A stretch of DNA of 44,400 nucleotides from Sphaerisporangium album (GTDB taxonomy: Bacteria; Actinomycetota; Actinomycetes; Streptosporangiales; Streptosporangiaceae). Position numbers and translations under genes: made by a program. The stretch spans positions 1-44,400 of the forward strand of contig NZ_QOIL01000028.1 of NCBI RefSeq assembly GCF_003323745.1, given 5' to 3'. The notes under the pieces were generated by a model that did no database searches, was not told the DNA's origin, and was given only the letters and a program-made list of their open reading frames with translations. Below are positions 31,772 through 40,887 of this stretch, one piece after another (within the stretch, counting starts at the first letter, position 1; the number at the start of each line of letters is the position of its first letter).

Positions 31772-33916
31772 CTATGTGCCGGCGCCGGTGAGCTGGGCCG
31801 GCAGGTCGGCGGTGTGGAGGACCGTGAGGCTGGTGACCGCGCGGGTGAGGACGACGTAGAGGCGGGCGAGGCCGCGGTCCTCGGCGGCGACGATGTCGGC
31901 GGGCTCGACGACGATGACGTGGTCGTACTCCAGGCCCTTGGCGAGCGTGGCGGGGATCAACGACAGCCGTTCCCCGGGGGAGGAGTCCGGGCCGAGGACG
32001 TCGTGGACGACTCCCCGGGAGGTGAGGGCCGCCGAGAAGGCGGGGACGGAGGCGTCCGCGGCGATCAGCCCGATCGACCCCTCACGCGCGGCCGTCCGCT
32101 GCACGGCCGCCGCCACGGCGGACGTCAGGTCGTCCGCCCGCAGGACCGAAAGCGAGCCCGCGCCGGGGCGCAGCGATCGCGGCGCGGCCAGGGCCGGGGC
32201 GACGGAGGGCAGCAGGCGCGCGGCGAAGTCGAGCACCTCGCGCGGGACGCGGAAGCCCAGCGTCAGCTCGGTGACCATGCCCTCGGTGAACCCGAGGTGG
32301 TGCAGCACTTCCTCCCACGAACGCGCCGACCACGGGGTCGTCCCCTGGGCGAGGTCGCCGAGGACGGTCGCCGAGCCGGTGCGGCAGCGCCGCCCGAGAG
32401 CGCGCAGTTGCATGGCGGAAAGGTCCTGCGCCTCGTCCACGACGACGTGCCCGAGCATGGGGGTGCGTTCGATGAGGTCGCCCAGCTCGTCCAGCAGCGC
32501 GGCGTCGGCGGCCGACCACTTGGCGGACTTCCACGACCGCGGGGGCTTCGGCCACAGGAGCGTCCGCCGCTCCTCGGCGGTGAGGCCGTCGCGGGCGGCG
32601 CGGGCCAGGAACTCGCCGTCGGAGAGCAGGCGGAACAGCACCTGCTGCGGCGTGACGCGCGGCCAGACGGCGTCCATGAGCTGTTTGACGGGCTTGGACC
32701 GGGCCACGGCGTCCTGCACGCGGTCGTCGGGGGACTCGCCGCGCTGCTCCATGCGCACCAGCACGGCGTGGGCCAGCCGCTGGGCGAGCGCAGCGCGTCC
32801 GGGGCCGTACCGGGTGGTGCCGCGCAGGGACGCGACGATCTCGCGCACCTCGTGGTCGGGGACGCGGAACCGGTTGACGCCGCGGGTGATCAGCAGGCCC
32901 TCCTCGGGTTTGCTGATGTGCAGCCAGAGCGCGCGGTGGAGCACGGGCGCCATGCGCGCGTCGCCCTTGAGCGTGGCGACGGCGGCGTCCTCGTGGGCGG
33001 TGTGGTCGCCGAGGATGCCGGCCACGGTCTTCTGGTCGACCCGGACCTCGCCGAGGGCGGGCAGGACGGAGGAGATGTAGGAGAGGAAGGCGCGGTTCGG
33101 CCCGACGATCATGACGCCCGAGCGCGACAGCTTCTCGCGGTGCGTGAACAGCAGGTAGGCGGCCCGGTGCAGGCCGACGGCGGTCTTCCCCGTGCCGGGG
33201 GCGCCCTGGACGCAGACCGTGCTGCCGAGGTCGGCGCGGACGATCTCGTCCTGGTCGGGCTGTATGGTCGCCACGATGTCGCGCATCGGGCCCGTGCGAG
33301 GACGCTCGATCTCCTCGGTGAGGATGCGGGACTCCTGGAGCGTCGTGCCCTGGTCCAGCGGCTCGTCCTCGTACGCGGTGAGCGCGCCGCCCTGGAACCC
33401 GAACCTGCGGCGGCGCCTGACGCCCATCGGGTCGGACGGGCGGGCCTGGTAGAAAGCCCGGGACACTGGCGCGCGCCAGTCGATCACCAGGGGACGGCTG
33501 CTGTCGTCGTGCACGTGACGGCGGCCGACGTGGATCGTGTGAGGGAGGTCGTCGTCGCCGGAGCGGTCGAGGCGGCCGAAGAACAGCGGGGTGTCGGGGT
33601 GGTCGGCGAGGGCGGCCACGCGCTGGTCGAGCAGGCCTTGGAGCACCTGCTGGGACACCCAGTCGCCGGCGGCGTCGGCCGACAGGGACTGCGCGTGCTC
33701 GCGCATGGCCCGCAGCGCGGCGCGGGAGGCGGCGAGGTGGGCGCGTTCGGCCTCCAGGACGTCGGCCGGGTCCGGGGAGTGCCCGTCGGCGGAGGCGGAG
33801 GGGTCGGCGGAGGCGGTGGCGGTGGCGGTGGGGTCGGGGGAGGGTTTGCCGGGGTCGGCGTCGGGGGAATCAGGGTTCTGGTCCGGTATGTCAGGGGCCA
33901 GTTGATGTCCGGGCAT
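31772..33916 (-). CDS. HelD/HelR-type RNA-polymerase-associated helicase
   Basis: This 714-residue superfamily-1 ATPase starts with an acidic/Pro/Ser/Ala low-complexity N-terminus (1-50). A predicted antiparallel coiled coil follows (residues 50-105, AERAHLAASRAALRAMREHAQSLSA); in HelD and HelR this arm enters the RNA polymerase secondary channel. Walker A is GAPGTGKT at 238-245; Walker B is VVVDEAQD; motif V/VI residues lie in KGLEYDHVIVVEP and LYVVLTRA. HelD-type proteins release stalled polymerase, and actinobacterial HelR confers rifampicin tolerance. The ATG at 33916 has AAGGAG 9 bases upstream; a GTG at 33967 lacks one. No rifamycin-associated element was found upstream. Confidence 0.85.
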   Translation of the reverse strand: MPGHQLAPDIPDQNPDSPDADPGKPSPDPTATATASADPSASADGHSPDPADVLEAERAHLAASRAALRAMREHAQSLSADAAGDWVSQQVLQGLLDQRVAALADHPDTPLFFGRLDRSGDDDLPHTIHVGRRHVHDDSSRPLVIDWRAPVSRAFYQARPSDPMGVRRRRRFGFQGGALTAYEDEPLDQGTTLQESRILTEEIERPRTGPMRDIVATIQPDQDEIVRADLGSTVCVQGAPGTGKTAVGLHRAAYLLFTHREKLSRSGVMIVGPNRAFLSYISSVLPALGEVRVDQKTVAGILGDHTAHEDAAVATLKGDARMAPVLHRALWLHISKPEEGLLITRGVNRFRVPDHEVREIVASLRGTTRYGPGRAALAQRLAHAVLVRMEQRGESPDDRVQDAVARSKPVKQLMDAVWPRVTPQQVLFRLLSDGEFLARAARDGLTAEERRTLLWPKPPRSWKSAKWSAADAALLDELGDLIERTPMLGHVVVDEAQDLSAMQLRALGRRCRTGSATVLGDLAQGTTPWSARSWEEVLHHLGFTEGMVTELTLGFRVPREVLDFAARLLPSVAPALAAPRSLRPGAGSLSVLRADDLTSAVAAAVQRTAAREGSIGLIAADASVPAFSAALTSRGVVHDVLGPDSSPGERLSLIPATLAKGLEYDHVIVVEPADIVAAEDRGLARLYVVLTRAVTSLTVLHTADLPAQLTGAGT

Positions 33917-34083
33917 GCGGACGTGCTCCTTGAGGTCGGAGGTGGTCGTCAAAACGCGCGAATCCACAAGCCTAGTACGTCCGAGCCCTCACGCGCCGTG
34001 TTGCCAGAGTGGCGCGTGTCCGCGGACGTGTGCGATGTGGCGCTTGCCCTGGCGTTTGCAGAGAGTTGGCGTTTGGGTAAGCC

Positions 34084-34428
34084 GTGGGGGTGACGACGCG
34101 TACTCCGGGGGCGGTCTCTCCGGTCATCCCGGCCCTGGCGAACATGCTCCTCGGCGGGCTGTGGGTTGTCTCGGTCTTCGCGGGCTGGGGTTTCCAGGCG
34201 TTCTGCGGTAGCGGTGAGTCCACCGAGTCCTGCGTGGACCGGCTCGCCATGGTGTCCCTGCTGTCCGGCCTGTTCGCCGTGGCCGCCGCGACGTGCACGG
34301 CGGCGGCGCTTCTTCCACCCCTATTCCGGAAATACCCAGAAAAGTCCCTCCTGTTGGTAGGGATCGCCACGGCTTCCTGGCTAATCGCGCTGGCGGTGCT
34401 TTACGTCGGCGGGTTAGTCGGTCGGTGA
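34084..34428 (+). CDS. Small membrane protein, three helices
   Basis: This 114-residue protein of unknown family has predicted helices at about 15-38, 54-78 and 88-111, with two cysteines (41, 50) in the first loop. The GTG start at 34084 (or the GTG two codons later) has no clear ribosome site, so the message may be leaderless. It is divergent from the helicase gene. No functional clue is visible. Confidence 0.55.
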   Translation: MGVTTRTPGAVSPVIPALANMLLGGLWVVSVFAGWGFQAFCGSGESTESCVDRLAMVSLLSGLFAVAAATCTAAALLPPLFRKYPEKSLLLVGIATASWLIALAVLYVGGLVGR

Positions 34429-34653
34429 TCTGTCCGACACGTTGCGTCGCCGTATACCAAAATCCCGAAAAAGCGGGACAATCCCTGTGATTTGGTTAGA
34501 TCATAGGGTATGTCGCAGTTGGCGCTGTGGGAGCCAATGGGCGAGGGGGTGATGGTGGTGTCCAGGGGTATTTCGTGGATCTGAATGTCTGTCTTGGCTG
34601 AAAGTTTTCCCGAGACAGCATTTGGGGGGGACGACGGCGTGCCGCTCAGCGTG

Positions 34654-36300
34654 TTATTCGCTGGCGGGCACGTCGTCGGCGTCGATGATTTGGTACGCGT
34701 AACCCTGCTCCGCCAGAAAGCGCTGCCGGTGCGCGGCGAAATCCTGGTCCACCGTGTCCCTGCTCACCACCGAGTAGAACCGCGCCCCGCCGCCGTCCGA
34801 CTTCGGGCGCAGCACCCGGCCGAGCCGCTGGGCCTCCTCCTGGCGTGAGCCGAACGTCCCCGACACCTGGATGGCCACCGACGCCTCCGGCAGGTCGATC
34901 GAGAAGTTCGCGACCTTCGAGACGACCAGGACCTGGATCTCCTTGTCGCGGAACGCCTGGAACAGCCGCTCGCGCTCCTTCACCCGCGTCTCGCCCTTGA
35001 TCACCGGCGCGCCCAGATGCTCGGCCAGCTCGTCGAGCTGGTCGATGTACTGCCCGATGACCAGCACCTGGTCACCCGCGTGCCGCCGCACCAGCGTCTC
35101 GGTGACCCGGGTCTTGGACGGCGTCGTCGCGCAGAAGCGGTAGCGCTCCTCGGGCTCGGCCATCGCGTACGCCAGCCGCTCGGCGTCCGTGAGCGTGACC
35201 CGCACCTCGACGCAGTCGGCGGGCGCGATCCAGCCCTGGTTCTCCATCTCCTTCCACGGCGCGTCGTACCGCTTCGGGCCGATGAGGGAGAACACGTCAC
35301 CCTCGCGGCCGTCCTCGCGGACCAGCGTCGCGGTGAGGCCGATGCGCCGCCGGGCCTGCAGGTCGGCGGTCATCCGGAAGATCGGCGCGGGCAGCAGGTG
35401 GACCTCGTCGTACACGACCAGCCCCCAGTCCCGCGCGTCGAACAGCTCCAGATGCCGGTACGTGCCCTGCCGCCGGGTCGTCATCACCTGGTAGGTCGCG
35501 ATGGTCACCGGGCGGATCTCCTTCTTGGTGCCCGAGTACTCGCCGATCTCCTCCTCGGTGAGCGAGGTGCGCTTGAGCAGCTCCTGCTTCCACTGGTGGG
35601 CCGAGACCGTGTTGGTGACCAGGATCAGCGTCGTCGCCTGCGCGTGGGCCATGGCCGCCGCGCCCACGAGCGTCTTGCCCGCGCCACAGGGCAGCACGAC
35701 CACCCCGGAGCCGCCGTGCCAGAACGCGTCCGCCGCCTCCCGCTGGTAGGGGCGCAGCGTCCACGTCTCCTCGGCCAGGAAGATCGGGTGGTGCTCGCCG
35801 TCGACGTACCCCGCCAGGTCCTCGGCGGGCCAGCCGAGCTTCAGCAGCGCCTGCTTGATGTTGCCCCGCTCGCTCGGGTGCACGGCGACGCCGTCGTCCC
35901 CGATGCGCGCGCCCAGCATCGGCTGCACCTTCTTGGACCGCAGCACCTCTTCGAGCACGGCCTTGTCGGTGCTGGTCAGCGTGAGCCCGTGCTGCTCGCT
36001 CTTCTCCAGCCTCAGCCGGCCGTACCGGGACATCGTCTCGGCGATGTCGACCAGCAGCGCGTGCGGCACCGGGTAGCGGCTGTGGCTGATCAACGCGTCC
36101 ACGACCTGCTCGGCGTCGTGCCCGGCGGCACGCGCGTTCCACAGCGCCAGCGGGGTGATCCGGTAGGTGTGAACGTGCTCCGGCGCCCGCTCCAGCTCGG
36201 CGAAGGGCGCGATCGCCTTGCGGCACTCGTCCGCCCTCGCGTGGTCCACTTCGAGCAGCAGCGTCTTGTCCGACTGGACGATCAGCGGGCCATCAGACAC
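34654..36300 (-). CDS. DNA repair helicase XPB (ERCC3-type)
   Basis: This 548-residue 3'-5' DNA helicase of superfamily 2 is the bacterial XPB homologue. An N-terminal XPB domain (1-170) is followed by Walker A PCGAGKT (204-210), the DEVH box (298-301), the XPB-specific RED motif in LTATLVREDGREGD, and the motif VI region EEAQRLGRVLRP. Actinobacterial XPB (M. tuberculosis Rv0861c) pairs with a nuclease in some archaea; here its neighbour is a WYL protein. The GTG start has AGAGGA 3-5 bases upstream. It follows the WYL gene on the same strand across 193 bp containing a repeat. A presumed DNA-repair or opening role is taken from the family. Confidence 0.93.
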   Translation of the reverse strand: MSDGPLIVQSDKTLLLEVDHARADECRKAIAPFAELERAPEHVHTYRITPLALWNARAAGHDAEQVVDALISHSRYPVPHALLVDIAETMSRYGRLRLEKSEQHGLTLTSTDKAVLEEVLRSKKVQPMLGARIGDDGVAVHPSERGNIKQALLKLGWPAEDLAGYVDGEHHPIFLAEETWTLRPYQREAADAFWHGGSGVVVLPCGAGKTLVGAAAMAHAQATTLILVTNTVSAHQWKQELLKRTSLTEEEIGEYSGTKKEIRPVTIATYQVMTTRRQGTYRHLELFDARDWGLVVYDEVHLLPAPIFRMTADLQARRRIGLTATLVREDGREGDVFSLIGPKRYDAPWKEMENQGWIAPADCVEVRVTLTDAERLAYAMAEPEERYRFCATTPSKTRVTETLVRRHAGDQVLVIGQYIDQLDELAEHLGAPVIKGETRVKERERLFQAFRDKEIQVLVVSKVANFSIDLPEASVAIQVSGTFGSRQEEAQRLGRVLRPKSDGGGARFYSVVSRDTVDQDFAAHRQRFLAEQGYAYQIIDADDVPASE

Positions 36301-36434
36301 GTTTCCTCTTCTCCCCTGGTTCTCCCCGGGCCCGCACACGGGCCGCCGGTTCGTACGCCTATCCAACAAGACGGCGGGCCGGATCAGTCCCGTTATCCCT
36401 CGGCGCGACGCGGTCGTACCACCATACGGACGCT

Positions 36435-36493
36435 GTGTTCATGGCCGAGCCTCCGGCTCGGCGGTTCGGGGCGCTCTTGCGACGCCCGAACAG
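36435..36493 (-). repeat. Post-stop structured repeat
   Basis: On the plus strand TGTTCATGGCC leads into GCCGAGCC-TCC-GGCTCGGC (36444-36462), then GGTTCGGGGCG...CGCCCGAACAG. Relative to the minus-strand WYL/XPB-N gene it begins right at the stop codon with the CCCGAAC/GTTCGGG hairpin, then the CCGAGCC hairpin, then GGCCATGAACA. The order matches the copies at 10320, 18374 and 44092. Confidence 0.8.
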
Positions 36494-38887
36494 TCAGTTC
36501 ACGTCGGCGACGCCGGTGATGCGGTGCAGGGCGAAGCGGTGGACGGCCGCGCGCGTCTCGTCGTACGCGGTGAGGTAGCCGCCCTCCATGCGCGCGGGTT
36601 CGAGGATACGGCTGGTGGCCTGGCCCTGGGAGTCCAGGTAGCCGATCCAGACCCGCGAGCCCTGCCGGATCGCCTCCTGGAGCAGGGTGATCGTCCCCGT
36701 CGAGGGCGTGCGCGGCACCTGCCCGTCGGGCGCCGCGGACGGCTGCCGGCGCGCCTGGTGGGCCTCGTCCCCGGCCCGCATCGCCCGCACGGCCGCCGCC
36801 ACCAGGTCGGCGTCCGGGCCCGAGGCGCCGAGCGGGGGACGCACGGACGGCGGCCGCTCGGTGCGCCGCGCGTCGGCCCGGGTCACCAGCACGTCACCCT
36901 CCGGCGACTCGGCGACGGGGGAGTAGCCGAAGGCGCGCAGCGAGTCGACCACGACCGCCCGCGAGCTGCGGGACGCGATGACCGTGGGCGCCAGGCGGCG
37001 CAGCCGCAGCGGCACCGCGCGCTTGTCGGCCATCACCTCGTCCAGCACGGCCGGATCGTCGCAGCGCACGTACGAGCTGGCCGTGCCCACCCGGACGCGG
37101 CCGTGCCGGCGCGCGACGTCGGAGACCAGGTAGCGCAGCGGCTGGGGGACCGGCGTGGCCGAGTGCTTCTCCAGCATGGACACCAGCTCGTCCGCGCTCG
37201 ACCCGGCGTCCAGCGCGCGGCGGATCGAGTCCTCGGAGAAGCGGTACACCGTCGCCCCGCCCTTGGACTCCACGTCGGCCGCCAGCGACAGCCAGCGCCC
37301 GAGATCGCTGGTCAGCGGGCCGGGGGCGACGGCCGTGAGGTCCGCCTGGAGCAGCACGTGGTCCACCGGCTCGGGCAGCAGCGGCGCCAGCAGCCCCGCG
37401 GGACCGTTCTTCCCCTGGACCTGCCCCGGCAGCAGCGGACGGCCGAACAGCGACAGCGCGCCGAGCCCGGTCAGCCCGAGCTGCTCGGCCTCGCGCAGCG
37501 TGAAGTGCACCAGTTGATCACGGTAGGAGCCGCGGCGGCGCGGCTGCTCGAAGGCGAGCCGCTCGCGCACCGACTCGGCGGACGGCGCGAGGCCCGGATC
37601 GGCCGAGGCGAGCACCCGCAGCGTCCGCACCCGCACCTCGGCGGCGGTGGGCCTGCGCAGCTCGGGGTGCAGGACGTTCAGCAGGCGGTCGCGGTCGTCC
37701 CGCTCGCCGACCAGGCCGGGCACGCGGTCGCTGGTCAGCCAGGCCGACGCCAGGACCTCCCAGCGGTCCTCGGTGGCCTTCACCCGCCAGGCGTCGTAGG
37801 ACGTCGTGGGCAGCCACTCGCCGTCGGTGGGCGCGCTGGAGGCGATCAGGCCCGCCGCGTGCGCGGACTCGATCACCAGCGCGGCCGTCCACTCGGGCAG
37901 GTCCAGGAGCTGGGCGGTCTTCTTCAGATCGCGCACGGCCAGGCCGCCCGTGCGCAGCGTGCCCGGCGGGTCGACGCCCCAGCGCTCGCACAGCTCCTCG
38001 GTCGTGCGGACGAACGTGAACGCCTGCCCGGCCGCCGTGCGGTCGGCCAGGGCCTGGTCGCGGGCCGTCCCGGCGAGCGGCGGCGCGCCCGGCCGCAGGT
38101 CGCGGTGCACCCGGCCGCCGCGCAGGACCAGCCCGACCTCGCGGGGCAGCACGACCGACTCCTCGCCGGTCGCGGCGAGCAGCCCCCGGGCGAGCAGCTC
38201 CTCGATGGGCGACTGCGCGGTGGCGACGCTGACCTCGCGCCGGGCGTTCGGCAGGCGGCCGGCCGGAGGGCCCCACGCGAGCTCGTCCAGGGCCGCGCGT
38301 GCCTGCGGGCCGATGTCCGCCAGCAGGCGCTCGACGATGCCGCCCTCGGCCAGGAGCCCGGCCAGGCGTTCGGCAACGGCCTCGTCCCGGCCCGTGCCTC
38401 CCCGGTGGATCGCCCGGACCAGCTCCTCCAGGCGCTCGGGCGGGTGGTGCCGGAACACCTCGGCGGCCGGGGGCCCGAGCCCGGCCGGCGCCTCCGAGAC
38501 GTCGCGGACGCCGGGGGCGGGACGCAGCGCGTCGTCCTGGCCGTACACCAGGGCCAGCGCGCGCAGCCGGTCGACGGCCTCCCGCAGCGGCCCGTCCAGC
38601 GGCCCGGCGTCGGGCGGCACGGACCTGGCCACCGCCGCGCGCAGCTCCTGGTACGGCACGCCGGGACCGTCCTCGGCGGTCATGACCAGCAGCGTCTCGA
38701 CCACCGCCAGCGCGAAGCGGTCGAGCCGGTCCAGCGCCCGGCCCGTCGCCGAGGGGCTGGTCGCTCGGATCACCAGACCTTCGAGGTGGGCGGGGACGGG
38801 GGTGATCAGCTCGGGACGCCCGGCCACCAGCGCGCGCAGCCGCTCGTCCGGCAGGCCGCGCAGCCATTCAGTGAACCGGGTGTCCAT
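36494..38887 (-). CDS. Helicase-associated XPB-N / WYL domain protein
   Basis: This protein of about 797 residues is a relative of M. tuberculosis Rv0862c. The large N-terminal part is alpha-helical, Arg/Leu/Glu-rich, and includes the XPB/Ssl2 N-terminal-like (Helicase_C_3) region at about 440-600. The last 60 residues form a WYL-like domain (SRVWIGYLDSQGQATSRILEPARM...ETRAAVHRFALHRITGV). WYL domains sense nucleotides or damage and control repair or defence systems. There is no helicase core, so it may be an accessory or regulator of the XPB helicase gene next to it. The start ATG is 38887, with a GTG one codon before; the ribosome site is weak. Confidence 0.85.
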   Translation of the reverse strand: MDTRFTEWLRGLPDERLRALVAGRPELITPVPAHLEGLVIRATSPSATGRALDRLDRFALAVVETLLVMTAEDGPGVPYQELRAAVARSVPPDAGPLDGPLREAVDRLRALALVYGQDDALRPAPGVRDVSEAPAGLGPPAAEVFRHHPPERLEELVRAIHRGGTGRDEAVAERLAGLLAEGGIVERLLADIGPQARAALDELAWGPPAGRLPNARREVSVATAQSPIEELLARGLLAATGEESVVLPREVGLVLRGGRVHRDLRPGAPPLAGTARDQALADRTAAGQAFTFVRTTEELCERWGVDPPGTLRTGGLAVRDLKKTAQLLDLPEWTAALVIESAHAAGLIASSAPTDGEWLPTTSYDAWRVKATEDRWEVLASAWLTSDRVPGLVGERDDRDRLLNVLHPELRRPTAAEVRVRTLRVLASADPGLAPSAESVRERLAFEQPRRRGSYRDQLVHFTLREAEQLGLTGLGALSLFGRPLLPGQVQGKNGPAGLLAPLLPEPVDHVLLQADLTAVAPGPLTSDLGRWLSLAADVESKGGATVYRFSEDSIRRALDAGSSADELVSMLEKHSATPVPQPLRYLVSDVARRHGRVRVGTASSYVRCDDPAVLDEVMADKRAVPLRLRRLAPTVIASRSSRAVVVDSLRAFGYSPVAESPEGDVLVTRADARRTERPPSVRPPLGASGPDADLVAAAVRAMRAGDEAHQARRQPSAAPDGQVPRTPSTGTITLLQEAIRQGSRVWIGYLDSQGQATSRILEPARMEGGYLTAYDETRAAVHRFALHRITGVADVN

Positions 38888-39076
38888 CACGCGCCACCGA
38901 ACCCTCTGTCCACCGTCACCGCAAACGCCCGCTCGCCGTAGATACCGTTTCCTCCATCGTAGGAGGCCGCGCGTGGTCGCACACCGGGCGGGCGATCAAC
39001 GGCGCCGGAAAACCGCGGGTTCGTGGTGATGCCCGTTTCGGCGAAACAGCGCGTGGGCGCGGCGGGCTGGGGCAGT

Positions 39077-40069
39077 ATGACGAGAATGATCGAGCGCGCC
39101 GACCAGCTCGTCCTGGAGTACGTCAGCAGGGTCGCCGACCTCTGCCACGGCGTGCTGCGCACCGATCAGCGCCTCGATTTCGTCCGGCGGCTGCGCGCCC
39201 GCATCGAGGAGGAGCGCGGCGGCCGGGAGGACGTCGCGTCCGTCCGCAAGGTGATCGCCAGGTTCGGCGACCCGGCGGTGCTGATCCAGCGGGAGCTCCA
39301 GCGGCTGTCCGACGCCGAGCCGGAGGGGGTGCGGCCCGCGCGCGGGCGTCCCCGGGGTGTAGCGCCCGCCCGGGTGCCGCCGCGCGGGCCGGGTGGGGTG
39401 ACCTCGGCCGCCGGGGTGGCGGGGGACGATTTCGGCGACGACGACACCGCGGTCATTCCCGTCGTCATAGACGATTCGCCCACGATGGTGTCCCCGCCGC
39501 GACGGCCGCTCCCCTCGCCCCGGCCTCCCAGCCCCTGGCCGTCCAGCGCCGGCCGCCCGCCTCGTACCGGCCGCCCGCCCCCGCCGGTCGGGCGTGTTCC
39601 CGGGCCGTTGATGGACCGCCTGCGCGGCGCCGCGTCGGGAGCGAGGGCCACCGACGGGCGGGACGCGCGAACCGTCCTGCGCAACGACCGCCGCGAGGTG
39701 ATCGGGATGGGCCTGCTCCTGCTGGCCGGGCTGCTCATCCCGCCGCCCCTGCCGTACGTCGCGATCTTCCCGATCCCGGTGCTGGTGTGGGCGCTCGGCG
39801 CGCTGACCGTGCTGGCGTCCGAGGGCTGGGTCTTCGGGGACCGCCTGACCGGCGCGCTCGCGCCGGTGGGCGCCTACGTCGTCGGCGGGGTGGTGCTCGG
39901 CGCCGTCAGGACGCCCGAGGCGGCCGGGGACGGCTTCCAGGCGTTCATCACCGCGTTCTTCGACGTCAGCGGCCTGATGTTCATGTTCGGGGCCGTGGCG
40001 GGGGTCCTCTGGCTGGGCTACCGCCTGTTCAACCCGCCGCCCCCGCCGCCCCGGCGTCTGCCGCGCTGA
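39077..40069 (+). CDS. HAAS-domain membrane protein
   Basis: This 330-residue protein has an N-terminal HAAS-type helical domain (about 1-70: ERADQLVLEYVSRVADLCHGVLRTDQRLDFVRRLRARIEEE...VIARFGDPAVLIQRELQRL). A long Pro/Arg/Gly/Asp-rich disordered linker (70-195) follows, then about four hydrophobic helices (205-325). HAAS proteins often act as membrane-associated anti-sigma-like sensors with PadR regulators; no partner is seen here. Starts are ambiguous: ATG 39077 is preferred because GGGG lies just upstream; GTG 39023 and ATG 39086 are alternatives. It is divergent from the WYL gene. Confidence 0.72.
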   Translation: MTRMIERADQLVLEYVSRVADLCHGVLRTDQRLDFVRRLRARIEEERGGREDVASVRKVIARFGDPAVLIQRELQRLSDAEPEGVRPARGRPRGVAPARVPPRGPGGVTSAAGVAGDDFGDDDTAVIPVVIDDSPTMVSPPRRPLPSPRPPSPWPSSAGRPPRTGRPPPPVGRVPGPLMDRLRGAASGARATDGRDARTVLRNDRREVIGMGLLLLAGLLIPPPLPYVAIFPIPVLVWALGALTVLASEGWVFGDRLTGALAPVGAYVVGGVVLGAVRTPEAAGDGFQAFITAFFDVSGLMFMFGAVAGVLWLGYRLFNPPPPPPRRLPR

Positions 40070-40192
40070 GCCGGGTGGCGCCCGATTCACGGTCCGCGCC
40101 GAGTCCGTAGACGAGTAAGTCCATTCCGCGGGCCCGGGTTCTGTAACCGCGGGGAGTGCGCGGGGCATCGCGGGATTTGGCATCCTTCAAGG

Positions 40193-40825
40193 GTGTATTC
40201 AGTAGGCTTTGATCTTGATCTCACGCTCGCGGACACCCGGGCGGGAATCGCGGCGGTTTACGACGAGGTGGCGAGCCGTCTCGGCGTCGTCATCGACAGC
40301 GCCGCCGTCGTCGCACGCCTGGGCCCGCCGCTGGAACAGGAGCTGGCCCACTGGCTGCCGCCCGAGGGTGTCCCCGAGGCCGCCGTCCTGTACCGCTCGC
40401 TCTATCCGGAGATCGCGATCCCGATGACCACGCTCATGCCGGGCGCCGCCGACGCCGTCGCCCTGGTACGCCGCCACGGCGGCCGCGTCAGCGTCGTGAC
40501 CGCCAAGTACGAGCCGAGCGCCCATCGCACGCTCGCGGCGCTGGGGCTGGACGTCGACGATGTGGCGGGGGCGGTCTTCGGCGCGGCGAAGGGAACCGCC
40601 ATCGCGTCCTTCGGGGCCGCCGCCTACGTCGGAGATCATCTGGGCGACATCTCGGCGGCGCGGGCGGGCGGCGCGCTCAGCGTCGGCGTGGCCACGGGCG
40701 CCTACACCGCCGATGCCCTGCGTGATCACGGAGCCGACGTGGTCCTGCAGGATTTGACGGGGTTCGGGCCGTGGTACGACCGCTGGCGCGTCGCCGAAAT
40801 CGGGGCCGTTTCGACGGTCATCTGA
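40193..40825 (+). CDS. HAD-superfamily phosphatase
   Basis: This 210-residue protein has motif I FDLDLTLADT (about residues 6-15), an alpha-helical cap (residues about 20-75), motif II VSVVTAKY and motif IV YVGDHLGDISAARA. The phosphoglycolate-phosphatase-like subgroup fits best by length and cap type. The Asp-Leu-Asp-Leu-Thr motif I is a normal variant. It has a GTG start with a short AAGG close to it and may be leaderless. Substrate unknown. Confidence 0.88.
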   Translation: MYSVGFDLDLTLADTRAGIAAVYDEVASRLGVVIDSAAVVARLGPPLEQELAHWLPPEGVPEAAVLYRSLYPEIAIPMTTLMPGAADAVALVRRHGGRVSVVTAKYEPSAHRTLAALGLDVDDVAGAVFGAAKGTAIASFGAAAYVGDHLGDISAARAGGALSVGVATGAYTADALRDHGADVVLQDLTGFGPWYDRWRVAEIGAVSTVI

Positions 40826-40887
40826 TGCCCCGCGCGGGCATAACCTACTTCCGTTATCATTCATGACAGTCTGAACGAGGTCACCCT

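Noticed and set aside
33917..34083. Rifamycin-associated element upstream of the HelD-type gene
   Set aside because: No GGGGCTTGC-type palindrome is present; a GCGCTTGCC string is only a partial half.
31547..34093. Frame of about 850 codons antisense to the HelD-type helicase
   Set aside because: It is a shadow of a gene with intact ATPase motifs.
36218..38941. Frame of over 900 codons antisense to the WYL/XPB-N gene
   Set aside because: Its composition is Arg/Gly/His/Gln-rich, as expected of a GC-rich shadow; the minus-strand gene has recognisable domains.
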